Position numbers and translations under genes: made by a program
Shown here: in pieces, positions 1 to 7,260 of the stretch
Position numbering within the stretch: the stretch's first letter is position 1
How the letters are laid out: every line of letters begins with the position of its first letter
Notes under the pieces: model-generated
What the model saw: only the letters and a program-made list of their open reading frames with translations
What the model was told of the DNA's origin: nothing
Databases searched by the model: none
Origin: Campylobacteraceae bacterium
Lineage (GTDB): Bacteria; Campylobacterota; Campylobacteria; Campylobacterales; Sulfurovaceae
Direction of reading: 5' to 3'
NCBI GenBank assembly: GCA_027056615.1
Contig: JALUKJ010000154.1
Coordinates: 1-11,708 of the forward strand
Length of the DNA: 11,708 bases

Positions 1-180
1 GAGTGTAACTCCTAAAACATAATAAAAAGTAGGATGTACTAAAAAAAAGAGAAAAACATTTCTATTATAATAGAAATAAAGATTGTCAATCATCTCTTTT
101 AATGTATCTGCTTTTTGAATATAAAGCTCAAAAAGTTCTAGAAGTATCATCATTGTGATTATTTGCATTACTATTTCCAT
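1..180 (-). CDS. Small membrane protein, N-terminal part only
   Basis: An open frame reads from an ATG at 180-178 to base 1 without a stop, giving 60 residues; the gene continues outside the window. The product starts MEIVMQIITMMILLELFEL, a hydrophobic helix with an acidic end. A charged stretch (YIQKADTLKEMIDN) follows, then an aromatic-rich second hydrophobic segment (FLFFLVHPTFYYVL), so it is probably an integral membrane protein with at least two helices. No convincing Shine-Dalgarno sequence precedes the ATG. The gene is divergent from the HAD gene, and a TATTAT box at 212-207 fits as its -10. I do not recognise a named family and propose no function. The continuous frame and the sensible promoter position are the main support. 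Confidence 0.6.
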   Translation of the reverse strand, partial: MEIVMQIITMMILLELFELYIQKADTLKEMIDNLYFYYNRNVFLFFLVHPTFYYVLGVTL

Positions 181-190
181 GGTGAAAGTT

Positions 191-212
191 TAGCCAACTA
201 TTGGCTATAATA
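191..212. promoter_or_regulatory. Divergent promoter with 7-bp inverted repeat
   Basis: TAGCCAA (191-197) and TTGGCTA (201-207) form a perfect inverted repeat around a 3-base spacer. Its right arm runs into TATAAT at 206-211, a good -10 for the HAD gene. The same bases read on the minus strand give TATTAT (212-207), a -10 for the membrane protein gene. A protein bound to the repeat would therefore block or affect both directions. The boxes are seen directly; an operator role is inferred. Confidence 0.45.
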
Positions 213-232
213 CTCTAAAAAAGAGAGTCTTC

Positions 233-1066
233 TTGAAAAAACTTTTTATTACCGATTTAGACCATACATTTTTACACAGTAGCCAACAGGTAAGCCACTT
301 CTCTGAACAAATTTGGAATGAGAAGAGTAAACATGCCCTACTTAGCGTAGCAACAGCTAGAAGTTTTTCTAAAACAGAAGAGTTTTTAAAAGATTTAAAA
401 CTAAATCTTCCTCTTATCTTACTAGATGGGGCGATGGTTTCTACGCCTGAAAAAAAACTTATTTCACTAAATACGCTATCTAAAGAGCTTAGTGATGCTA
501 TTATAGAAGAGAGTAGTAAATTTGGTATCTACCCCTATGTTATTGCCCTTAAAGATAAAAAAACTTTAGATGAGAGTTTTGATATTCCTCCTATTTTAAA
601 CCATTATCAAAAATTTCTTATAGACAAACACTATACAAGTGACAAACGAATTGTACATAAAACAAAAATAGAGGGCGATGACGATACCTTAAAGCTTGTC
701 TATATGGGAGAGGAGTCTCTACTTCGTCCACTCTCTGTTCATCTTAAAAAAGTTTTTGGCTCTCAAATAGAGGTTAAACTCTCACCTGAAAACTATATGA
801 AATGCTATTTTTTAACCATACTGCACCCTCTTTCAGACAAAGCCCATGCCCTAATAAAAGTTCATGAGTATCTCAATCGTGATATTAAAGAGACAACTGT
901 TTTTGGAGATAGCATTAATGATATTGGTATGTTCAAACTAGCAGGTAATGCTGTTGCCGTTGCTAATGCCTTAGAAGAGGTGAAACAAGAGGCAGATATT
1001 GTTTTAAATGAGAGTAACGATGAAGATGCTGTTGCTAAATACTTGCAACAGATGATTAAAAGTTAA
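233..1066 (+). CDS. HAD-superfamily phosphatase, type IIB (Cof/MPGP-like)
   Basis: This is a cytoplasmic hydrolase of the haloacid dehalogenase superfamily, probably acting on a sugar phosphate. Motif I is DLDHT (residues 8-12), giving the nucleophile Asp8 and the general acid/base Asp10. Motif II is the Thr/Ser in SVATARS (about residues 38-44). A Lys in DKAHAL (about 200) and the Mg-binding GDSIND (225-230) complete the site. The long insert between motifs II and III fits a C2B cap, as in Cof-type and mannosyl-3-phosphoglycerate phosphatases; 277 residues is normal for the group. The start is a TTG with AAGAGAG (221-227) at good spacing and TATAAT upstream; no ATG lies close by. The 3' end overlaps the converging response regulator gene by 11 bp. 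The substrate cannot be read from sequence. Being near a MurNAc salvage operon that lacks a recognised MurNAc-6-phosphate phosphatase makes that one candidate substrate, which is speculative. Confidence 0.85.
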   Translation: MKKLFITDLDHTFLHSSQQVSHFSEQIWNEKSKHALLSVATARSFSKTEEFLKDLKLNLPLILLDGAMVSTPEKKLISLNTLSKELSDAIIEESSKFGIYPYVIALKDKKTLDESFDIPPILNHYQKFLIDKHYTSDKRIVHKTKIEGDDDTLKLVYMGEESLLRPLSVHLKKVFGSQIEVKLSPENYMKCYFLTILHPLSDKAHALIKVHEYLNRDIKETTVFGDSINDIGMFKLAGNAVAVANALEEVKQEADIVLNESNDEDAVAKYLQQMIKS

Positions 1067-1733
1067 TCTTATACCCTACACCATACTGATTTTTAATTAA
1101 ATTTTGAGGAATCTTTTTACGTAAATTTTTTACCAATGTACGAATAGATGAGTTGGTAATAACCTTATTAAACTCATCTCCCCAAACATAAAAAAAGATT
1201 TCATCATCTGAACATGGAGCACCAGCTTTATCAACTAAAAGTTCAAAAAGTTTTGATTCTCTTCTAGTTAAAGTTACTGCTTTCTCTTCACAAAATAGTG
1301 TTTTACTTTTACTATCCCAATAACAATTACAAGGTAGAGGAACACTCCGTCCACCATCAACTTTTTTAGAAACTTTAAGCAGTGCATTCATCAAATCAGT
1401 TCGTCCCACAGGCTTAATAAGATAAGATGAGAAGTTCAACTCAACAATATCAAGAAGTATCTCTCTATCTGAATGAGCAGTTAGTGCAATTAAAGCCACC
1501 GTATCATCTACTTGGCGTATCTTTTTAGCTAAATTAATACCATTTAATTTTGGAATAAGTAAGTCAAGTATAATAAGATGTATGTTGTTCTCTTCATAAA
1601 TACGAAATGCCTCTTCACCATCTCGTGCAATATGTACCTCACGACAAAGCTCTTCTAAAAAGTAGGCATATTTATCAATAATAGTATCTTCATCTTCAAC
1701 ATATAATATGTTTAAATTTTTTAAAATTTTCAT
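1056..1733 (-). CDS. OmpR-type response regulator, no adjacent kinase
   Basis: This is a two-component response regulator with an N-terminal receiver domain (about residues 6-118) and a C-terminal winged-helix DNA-binding domain (about 130-225). In the receiver, the acidic pair is in YVEDED (11-16), the phosphoacceptor is Asp57 in IILDLLIP, the switch Thr is T85 in ALTAH, and the conserved Lys is K107 in LIKPVG. The C-terminal part carries TRRESKLFELLV and ends in NQYGVGYKINF, the usual wing ending of the Trans_reg_C family. The linker has two cysteines (CNCYWD). A good ribosome site (AAAGGGAA) precedes the ATG. It lies 58 bp downstream of murU on the same strand, so it may be co-transcribed or use its own promoter; a TATTAT-like sequence is in that gap. 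No histidine kinase gene is in the window, so its signal is unknown. Confidence 0.92.
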   Translation of the reverse strand: MKILKNLNILYVEDEDTIIDKYAYFLEELCREVHIARDGEEAFRIYEENNIHLIILDLLIPKLNGINLAKKIRQVDDTVALIALTAHSDREILLDIVELNFSSYLIKPVGRTDLMNALLKVSKKVDGGRSVPLPCNCYWDSKSKTLFCEEKAVTLTRRESKLFELLVDKAGAPCSDDEIFFYVWGDEFNKVITNSSIRTLVKNLRKKIPQNLIKNQYGVGYKINF

Positions 1734-1791
1734 TGTTCCCTTTTTTAATCCAATTCAAATAATTTAAAATATCATTACATAATATTGTGAA

Positions 1792-2442
1792 TTAACTGTG
1801 TTTTTTTAATATATTTAAATAGTCTAAACGTTGAGGTGTTCCAATATCATACCATTCACCTTGATACAACTCTGTTGTTAACTGATTTTTTTCAATAGCA
1901 TCAAATAGAAGAGGAGCCAAAGGCTGTCTACCATACTCTAACCCTTTAAACATCTCTTTAGAGTAGTAACCAATACCAGAAAAAGTATACTTCTGTTGTG
2001 TACCTGTCAAATAGAAGTCTCCATCTAAGTTGTGTTCAGGGTTCTTTACCAAAATAAGTTTAGCTAAGAGTCCATCTTCTAACTTATAACTACTATCAAA
2101 TGGATAATCTGTCCAAACATCTCCATTGACTACTAAAAATGTATCTGAAAGTAGAGGAAGTGCCTTTACAATCCCCCCTGCTGTCTCTAATGCTCCCTCA
2201 TTTTGCTCATCAGAAAACTCAATCTGCACACCAAAGGCTGAACCATCACCCAAGTAGTCTATTATCTGTTGACCTAAGTAAGCAACATTTATAACTATTT
2301 GAGTAAAACCAGCATCACGTAGTCGTTCAATATGCCAAACAATAAGGGGTTTTCCTCCTATCTCTAAAAGTGGTTTTGGTGTGTGGTTAGTAAGTGGTCG
2401 CATTCTAGTACCTAACCCTGCTGCAAGTATCATTGCTTTCAT
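1792..2442 (-). CDS. murU: MurNAc-1-phosphate uridylyltransferase (MurU-like)
   Basis: This is a nucleotidyltransferase predicted to turn MurNAc-1-phosphate plus UTP into UDP-MurNAc, so that recycled sugar re-enters peptidoglycan synthesis without passing through MurA/MurB. The N-terminus holds the sugar-nucleotide pyrophosphorylase signature AAGLGTRMRPLT (7-18) followed by Lys23 in PKPLL. The metal-binding Asp is D108 in VVNGDVW, and LETAGGI (85-91) is the usual substrate loop. At 216 residues it is the short, single-domain form, close to known MurU, and lacks the C-terminal hexapeptide domain of GlmU. AAAAGGGAG precedes the ATG. It follows amgK on the same strand, and this kinase plus uridylyltransferase pairing is the best evidence for MurU rather than another sugar nucleotidyltransferase. 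The 127-bp gap to amgK is occupied mostly by a repeat element. Confidence 0.88.
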   Translation of the reverse strand: MKAMILAAGLGTRMRPLTNHTPKPLLEIGGKPLIVWHIERLRDAGFTQIVINVAYLGQQIIDYLGDGSAFGVQIEFSDEQNEGALETAGGIVKALPLLSDTFLVVNGDVWTDYPFDSSYKLEDGLLAKLILVKNPEHNLDGDFYLTGTQQKYTFSGIGYYSKEMFKGLEYGRQPLAPLLFDAIEKNQLTTELYQGEWYDIGTPQRLDYLNILKKHS

Positions 2443-2481
2443 AATAAATAGCTCCCTTTTTTTAATATTAACCTGTAGGTT

Positions 2482-2571
2482 GACTCGTTTCCACCGTCTC
2501 GGTGGTAATGCATACGTTTTGTTATTATTACTGTTGTATGCATTCCCACGCAGGAGCGATGGGAACGAGTC
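2482..2571. repeat. BIME/REP-like paired-hairpin repeat element
   Basis: This 90-bp element is made of two inverted arms. The outer ends GACTCGTT (2482-2489) and AACGAGTC (2564-2571) are exact reverse complements. The inner ends AATGCATAC (2507-2515) and GTATGCATT (2536-2544) are as well, leaving a 20-base AT-rich loop (2516-2535). Each arm also folds on its own: CCACCG-TCT-CGGTGG (2491-2505) is a perfect hairpin, and TTCCCACGC-AGGA-GCG-A-TGGGAA (2543-2565) is a hairpin with one bulge. The arms are much richer in GC than the flanking DNA. This layout is that of REP pairs (BIMEs) moved by RAYT transposases, or of a small MITE; no transposase is present here. Its right end supplies the last bases of the amgK stop codon. 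The murU ribosome site lies outside the element. Confidence 0.85.
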
Positions 2572-3508
2572 AAATGTCTATTTTTAAAAATTCCCCTAAT
2601 GGCTTCAACTCAATATAATTTTGACACACCTCATCTATATATCGTAAAGTTAAAGGAATATTGTCTATATAATCACTCTTCTTATCACGAATATCAAGTC
2701 TAGCAAAAATTCCTAAAATCTTGATATGTCTCTGAAGCCCTGTAAAGTCAAACCATCGAATAAACTGCTCGTCTGAAACATTAACACCCTTTAATCTTTT
2801 GAACTCTAGTGATAAATTTTCCATCTGCTTAGGGTCAAAATAGACATATACATCTTTTAAAAGAGAGACTAAGTCATAAGTCAAAGCACCCTTTTTAGCA
2901 TCTTGATAATCAATAACTACTAATTTACGCCCTGTCTCCATCATAATATTTCGTGAGTGAAAATCTCTATGAACAAAAATATCTTGTGGCTGAGAGAGAA
3001 CTTCATCACAAATTAAAGCTAATGTACCATCTAACATATTCTGCTCATTTTTACTCAACTCTACCTTAAGATGTTGCTCTAAGTACCACTCTTGCATTAG
3101 ATTCATCTCAAACATTAAAAACTCTCTATCGTAAGGTTCTAAGTTTGTAGTATCTGCCTTTTGAATCTTTAGAATCTCTTCAATCGCTTTCATATAGAGT
3201 AACTCAACACTCATATCATTCAAGACATCTGCTAAATGCTGTGAACCCAAATCGGTTAAAAGAAGATAACCCTCCTCTAAATTTTGAGCAATAATTCGTG
3301 GTACTTCAACTTTTACTTTTAATAAACGAACTGAAATATCAATAAATGGGTAAAGCACCTCTTTGTTTGCTGTAGAGTCCATAAGAATATAGCTTTTATC
3401 TCTGTCTATAATTCTATAATATCTTCTAAAACTTGCATCTCCACCAAGCACTTCTATTTTATAATCTCTATAACCTAAATCATTTAGCCATGATTTAATT
3501 CTTTGCAT
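2570..3508 (-). CDS. amgK: N-acetylmuramate 1-kinase (AmgK-like)
   Basis: This is an aminoglycoside-phosphotransferase-fold sugar kinase predicted to phosphorylate the anomeric hydroxyl of MurNAc (and possibly GlcNAc) with ATP. The N-lobe has LGGDASFRRYYRI (21-33), the nucleotide-binding loop typical of AmgK. The catalytic loop is FVHRDFHSRNIMM (178-190) with Asp182 as base and Asn187 as metal ligand. The metal-binding Asp200 is in VVIDYQDA. The start overlaps the end of anmK by 14 bp, so the two are probably translationally coupled. The protein is 312 residues, somewhat short of what I recall for the Pseudomonas enzymes (about 330-340). Its TGA stop (2572-2570) is formed by the edge of the repeat element, so the C-terminus may have been clipped or re-written by insertion of that element. 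The catalytic core is complete, so activity is expected. Confidence 0.88.
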   Translation of the reverse strand: MQRIKSWLNDLGYRDYKIEVLGGDASFRRYYRIIDRDKSYILMDSTANKEVLYPFIDISVRLLKVKVEVPRIIAQNLEEGYLLLTDLGSQHLADVLNDMSVELLYMKAIEEILKIQKADTTNLEPYDREFLMFEMNLMQEWYLEQHLKVELSKNEQNMLDGTLALICDEVLSQPQDIFVHRDFHSRNIMMETGRKLVVIDYQDAKKGALTYDLVSLLKDVYVYFDPKQMENLSLEFKRLKGVNVSDEQFIRWFDFTGLQRHIKILGIFARLDIRDKKSDYIDNIPLTLRYIDEVCQNYIELKPLGEFLKIDI

Positions 3509-4580
3509 ATATTGCCCCTAAAATACTGTTATCTTTTGCACCTGTGACACTTTTGAGGTCAACTTTTTCTTGATGCACTCTTTTGTAAGCTAACCAAGCA
3601 AATATCATCGCTTCCATATTGTCAGCATCTATATTATACTTCTGTGTTGAAGCAACTTCAACACCAGATAAAGCCTCTTGTAATTTTTCCATTAAAAAAA
3701 TATTTCTTGCACCACCACCACAAACTAAAAGCTCTTTAACATTAAATTTTTTAATTTCGTCTGCAATGCTCTTTACAGTTAATGCCAATAGTGTTGCTTG
3801 AACATCTTTTGCACATATTTTACCCAATGGTTCCAAATATTTTCTTAAAAAATTCTTATTAAAATATTCTCTTCCTGTACTTTTAGGATAATTTAATAAA
3901 AAATAGGGGTCATTTAACATACTGTTCAATAATTTCTCATTAACACAACCAGATTTTGCCCATGCTCCATCTTTGTCATAAGCAACACCTAAATGCTCTT
4001 TTACCCAAATATCCATCAAAATATTACCACAACCTGTATCATAACCAAGAAGTTTTGGTTCAAAAAGAGAGATATTTGCCATTCCTCCAATATTTACAAC
4101 AGCTACTCTATCTAAATGAGCAAATAAAAAAGCATGAAAAGCAGGAGCTAAAGGTGCTCCTTGACCTCCTAATGCTACATCTTTAGAGCGAAAGTCTGAA
4201 ACAACATCAATTCCTGTCTCAACTGCTACTACAGAAGCGTTACCAAGTTGCATTGAAAAGGGGTGTTGACCTAAAGGTTCATGCCACAGTGTCTGCCCAT
4301 GCAATCCAATAGCTTCTACATCTAAAGGGTTAATTAAGTTCTCTGCTAAGAGTTCATTTACTGCTTTTGCAAAAAAGAGAGCCAACCTATGGTCAACCTC
4401 ACCAATCTCTTTAAGAGTTGCCCCTTTGGCTATTAATTTTAAGATTTGATTTTTAAGAGACTCTTCAAATGGTACAAAGTGTATGGCTAAAAGATGACAC
4501 TCTTTATGATTTACTTCACAAAGAGCTACATCAACCCCATCTAAACTTGTACCTGACATAATACCTATATATTTTTCCAT
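3495..4580 (-). CDS. anmK: Anhydro-N-acetylmuramic acid kinase
   Basis: AnmK cleaves the 1,6-anhydro ring of anhydroMurNAc, a product of lytic transglycosylases, and phosphorylates it to MurNAc-6-phosphate using ATP in the cytoplasm. The signatures are clear: IGIMSGTSLDGVDVAL (5-20), GLHGQTLWHEP (92-102), VNIGGMANIS (162-171), YDTGCGNILMD (180-190) and LLVCGGGARN near 290. Asp181 in the DTG motif matches the catalytic base (Asp182 in E. coli). The length of 361 residues is normal. It is the first gene of the anmK-amgK-murU block. The start is fixed by the conserved N-terminus only a few residues before the first motif; there is no clear Shine-Dalgarno sequence, and the likely -10 box is only 9 bases upstream. 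Confidence 0.95.
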   Translation of the reverse strand: MEKYIGIMSGTSLDGVDVALCEVNHKECHLLAIHFVPFEESLKNQILKLIAKGATLKEIGEVDHRLALFFAKAVNELLAENLINPLDVEAIGLHGQTLWHEPLGQHPFSMQLGNASVVAVETGIDVVSDFRSKDVALGGQGAPLAPAFHAFLFAHLDRVAVVNIGGMANISLFEPKLLGYDTGCGNILMDIWVKEHLGVAYDKDGAWAKSGCVNEKLLNSMLNDPYFLLNYPKSTGREYFNKNFLRKYLEPLGKICAKDVQATLLALTVKSIADEIKKFNVKELLVCGGGARNIFLMEKLQEALSGVEVASTQKYNIDADNMEAMIFAWLAYKRVHQEKVDLKSVTGAKDNSILGAIYAKN

Positions 4581-4589
4581 TTAAAGCCC

Positions 4590-4595
4590 ATTATA
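4590..4595 (-). promoter_or_regulatory. Putative -10 box of the anmK operon
   Basis: On the minus strand TATAAT reads 4595-4590, preceded by a T/A-rich stretch typical of Campylobacterota sigma-70 promoters, which rarely have a fixed -35. It is only 9 bases before the anmK ATG, so transcription would begin about 2-4 bases upstream of the start codon, making a nearly leaderless message. No other comparable box is nearer than the AT-rich region further upstream. Confidence 0.4.
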
Positions 4596-4695
4596 CTTAT
4601 ATTTAAAATTGTAACTTTTTTATGGTTAGGAGTTTGTTAAAGAATTTCATTTAGAATTCAATAGTAATCATAATAAATATTAATTTTTTTTATTG

Positions 4696-4704
4696 TATTA
4701 TAAC
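4696..4704 (+). promoter_or_regulatory. Putative -10 region for the OLD-like gene
   Basis: TATTATAAC contains two overlapping -10-like hexamers (TATTAT and TATAAC) in an AT-rich, T-stretched context. It would place the transcript start about 20-25 bases before the ATG at 4737, leaving room for the ribosome site GAGAGG (4717-4722). The call rests only on consensus and position. Confidence 0.35.
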
Positions 4705-4736
4705 ATTCTGAATGAAGAGAGGTAAAATAATAGTAA

Positions 4737-6281
4737 ATGAGCATAAGAAAAAAACTATCTTCCAAATGGCAAACCGATTACTTTAACCAAAGGCTCAATA
4801 GTATCTCTTTTAATCATATTGGTTTGAGAGCTGTAAAAAACTGTTCCATTGAGTTTAACTATCCCATAACGGCTATTGCAGGAGCAAATGGTATTGGGAA
4901 GACGACTATTTTACAACTTATTGCTTGTCTCTATCATAACCTTGACAAGAGTCATAAACCTTACCGATTTTCAAACTCTAAAAAAGCAAAATCTTACTAT
5001 ACCTTTAGTGACTTTTTTATCCATTTTAAAGGTGAAGAGAAGTCTGAAAATGCAGAGATAACCTATAGTTTCTACACAAAAGGCTCAAATAAAACCCACA
5101 CCCTAAAAAAGGGTAAAAAATGGAATGACTATCGTCTGCGTCCTATTCGTCATACCGATTTTTTTGGTGTCTCTCGTGTTATCCCTGCTAATGAGTTTAG
5201 TACTTTTAAAAATACTTTCTCCTCTGTTGGTACTTCTATTACCCAAGAGACCCTCTCCCTCAAAAGTACAGAGATGATACGAAATATTCTCAACAAACCT
5301 CTCACCTCAGTTGATGTAAATAGCTCTGAGAAGATTGTTAACTTCAAGCTCAACAGCATTAATCTTGATTCAGGTCTAAGCTATAGCAACTTCAATATGG
5401 GAGCAGGAGAAGAGGTGATTATTGCGATGATTAGTCGGATTAATGAGTTGCCAAATGCTAGTATTGTACTTATTGAAGAGTTGGAATTGGGCTTACATCC
5501 TAAAGCTCAAAAGATTTTAATGGAGAAGCTTTTTCATATTGTCTATGCTAAACGATTACAGCTTATCTTCACTACTCATTCACCTTTTCTTTTTAATGTC
5601 ATGCCACCTGAGGGGAAGATTTTACTCAAAAAATTTGATGAGCAGTTGGAGGTCATCTATAGACCAAGTAATTTTCTTGCATTTTCAGAGCTTGTAGGCG
5701 AAACCCCTCGTGAATTAACTGTTTATGTTGAAGACCACATTGCAAAACTAATACTCCAAGAGCTGTTTAACAGCTCTCTATTAAAGAGAATAAACCTTGT
5801 AGATGTAGGAAGCAAAGAGAATGTAATCAGAATGGTAGGGGCTCACTATCGTAACACCTCATTGGGCAAAGCCGTAGGAGTTGCAGATGGAGACTTGACC
5901 CCAAAAGAGCTAAAAAATTGGTACAAAAAGTATGTTTTAAAAGAGGGTGAAGCGTTTGACGATGTTTTTGAGAGCAACAGTGCAAAAATGTTTAACAAGT
6001 TTGCAGGGACAGATGCCCCAGAGGTCTATATGGTTGAAAAACTAAAGCAAAATGATGAATACATTAGAGCCATAGATGATTCTGATGAATTTAAATCATT
6101 TATAAAACATGAACTAAGCTTAGAAGACCACCATAATCTATTTTATGTAGTAGCTAAGTACCTCTGTAAAAATGAGATGGTCATAAAAGCTCAACTTATT
6201 GGATATATGATTCAAAACTATAGAGAAGATTTTGAAGGGCTAATTGAGTTTGTTGAAGCTCGATTGAAAGATGAAATTTAA
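4737..6281 (+). CDS. OLD-like ABC ATPase with C-terminal TOPRIM domain
   Basis: This cytoplasmic protein combines an SMC/ABC-type ATPase with a TOPRIM nuclease-like domain, the layout of OLD-family proteins, many of which are antiphage or DNA-processing nucleases. Walker A is AGANGIGKTT (48-57). An ABC-signature-like NMGAGEEV lies at 220-227. Walker B is SIVLIEELELGLHP (242-255) with Glu248 catalytic and Glu247 where Asp is common. The switch His is H281 in FTTHSP. The TOPRIM part starts at LTVYVEDHIA (Glu332) and has VADGD (Asp384, Asp386). The GTDAPE segment near 424-429 and the helical tail are familiar from AAA-TOPRIM proteins. At 514 residues it is short for the family. There is no UvrD helicase next door (as in Gabija) and no HNH gene (as in Septu), so it looks like a stand-alone class 1 type. 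GAGAGG sits 14 bases before the ATG. A secreted CsgG-like protein follows 18 bp later on the same strand, an unusual partner. Confidence 0.85.
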   Translation: MSIRKKLSSKWQTDYFNQRLNSISFNHIGLRAVKNCSIEFNYPITAIAGANGIGKTTILQLIACLYHNLDKSHKPYRFSNSKKAKSYYTFSDFFIHFKGEEKSENAEITYSFYTKGSNKTHTLKKGKKWNDYRLRPIRHTDFFGVSRVIPANEFSTFKNTFSSVGTSITQETLSLKSTEMIRNILNKPLTSVDVNSSEKIVNFKLNSINLDSGLSYSNFNMGAGEEVIIAMISRINELPNASIVLIEELELGLHPKAQKILMEKLFHIVYAKRLQLIFTTHSPFLFNVMPPEGKILLKKFDEQLEVIYRPSNFLAFSELVGETPRELTVYVEDHIAKLILQELFNSSLLKRINLVDVGSKENVIRMVGAHYRNTSLGKAVGVADGDLTPKELKNWYKKYVLKEGEAFDDVFESNSAKMFNKFAGTDAPEVYMVEKLKQNDEYIRAIDDSDEFKSFIKHELSLEDHHNLFYVVAKYLCKNEMVIKAQLIGYMIQNYREDFEGLIEFVEARLKDEI

Positions 6282-6299
6282 ATCAAAAAAAGGAAGAAA

Positions 6300-7253
6300 A
6301 TGATTATCAAAAAGAGTGTGAAAATAGCATTGAGCTTACTGCTCATTAATAGTCTAGCATTTGGGGCTTCTAACTTAGAGACAGGGGTAGCAGAGGTTGG
6401 AGAAAAAATCTCTAAAAGTATGCTTACCGAAGGCAAAAAGAAGATAGCCGTCATAGAGTTTAGTGACCTCAATGACAATGTCAATAACTTAGGGCGTTTT
6501 TTAGCCGAAGAGCTAATCAATGAGTTGATGAACCACAGAAAAGAGAAAGGTTATGAGATAGTAGAGAGACGACAGCTCAATAAAGTGTTAAAACAGCTCA
6601 AACTCTCTAGCTCTGGACTACTTGACCCAAAATCTATGAAAGAGGTTGGTAAAATATTAAATGTTGATGCAATTGTAACAGGTTCATTAACTGATTTGGG
6701 AAATGATATTAAAGTCAATGCTAGAATCATCTCTGTAGAGTCAGCTAAGATAATTTCTACTGCCTCTACCAAGATACCAAAGGTTGGAAGTGTGGCAACT
6801 TTGATGAGTCAAAATAGTCTCAAGGTCTCTAGTAGTTCTATTCGTTCCTCTTCAACAGTAACCAAACAAACAGTAAAAAAGCCTAATGGGAAGTATTTTT
6901 TTGAGAATGAGGATATTTTAATTGAGTATAAAAAAATACAGAAAAGAGGATATGATGTAATTTTATACGTTACCTTTTTCAATAAAAAAAATAAACCTTT
7001 ACAAGTTGAATATTATCCCAAAAATAGTTATCTTACAGATAATAATGGACTTAAGTGGGATATGAGAAGCAAACAAACTTTGTTTACTGATAATAAAATA
7101 ACTATAGATGAAAATAGAAAAATTATCTCTCAACTAAATTTTGGACGAATGGGTGGTTCTGATGTGTCTGGAACACTGTTTAATTTAAAAGCATACTATA
7201 CAGTTAATGGGAAAGATATAGAGGTAAAATTTTATGATATACCTATAAAGTAA
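6300..7253 (+). CDS. Secreted CsgG/FlgO-like protein with C-terminal beta domain
   Basis: The product is probably periplasmic. A Sec signal (IIKKSVKIALSLLLINSLA) ends near Ala20 or Ala23, and no lipobox cysteine is present. Residues 46-160 match the TolB-N/CsgG/FlgO-type fold: KKKIAVIEFSDL opens the first strand. It continues with LAEELINELMN, YEIVERRQLNKVLKQL, and VGKILNVDAIVTGSLTDLG, then a strand pair ending ISVESAKIISTAST. These domains occur in curli secretion, flagellar outer-membrane and lipoprotein-assembly factors. A Ser/Thr-rich linker (about 162-192) leads to a 120-residue C-terminal region rich in beta-strands and aromatic residues (YDVILYVTFFNKKNKPL), resembling an Ig-like accessory domain. 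AGGAAG lies just before the ATG and the gene is 18 bp after the OLD-like gene, so the two are likely co-transcribed. The exact role is unknown; why it is coupled to a cytoplasmic ATPase-TOPRIM is not explained by known pathways. Confidence 0.8.
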   Translation: MIIKKSVKIALSLLLINSLAFGASNLETGVAEVGEKISKSMLTEGKKKIAVIEFSDLNDNVNNLGRFLAEELINELMNHRKEKGYEIVERRQLNKVLKQLKLSSSGLLDPKSMKEVGKILNVDAIVTGSLTDLGNDIKVNARIISVESAKIISTASTKIPKVGSVATLMSQNSLKVSSSSIRSSSTVTKQTVKKPNGKYFFENEDILIEYKKIQKRGYDVILYVTFFNKKNKPLQVEYYPKNSYLTDNNGLKWDMRSKQTLFTDNKITIDENRKIISQLNFGRMGGSDVSGTLFNLKAYYTVNGKDIEVKFYDIPIK

Positions 7254-7260
7254 TAGATAA

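Noticed and set aside
2381..2587. Open frame on the plus strand across the murU start and the repeat element
   Set aside because: It runs antisense to the murU N-terminus and through the repeat hairpins, has no ribosome site and no recognisable domain; it is open by chance.
3956..4186. Plus-strand open frame inside anmK
   Set aside because: AnmK motifs on the minus strand cover this stretch, including the DTG catalytic motif; the opposite frame has no start signal.
6001..6010. Another GGACAG copy, and CTGTCC near 2107
   Set aside because: Both are inside coding sequences (OLD-like gene and murU), lack the TTTT block and a -10 box at the right distance, and are expected by chance.
4737..6281. 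Gabija GajA identification
   Set aside because: The ATPase-TOPRIM order fits, but there is no UvrD-like helicase gene next to it and the following gene encodes an exported protein, so the specific system name is not supported.
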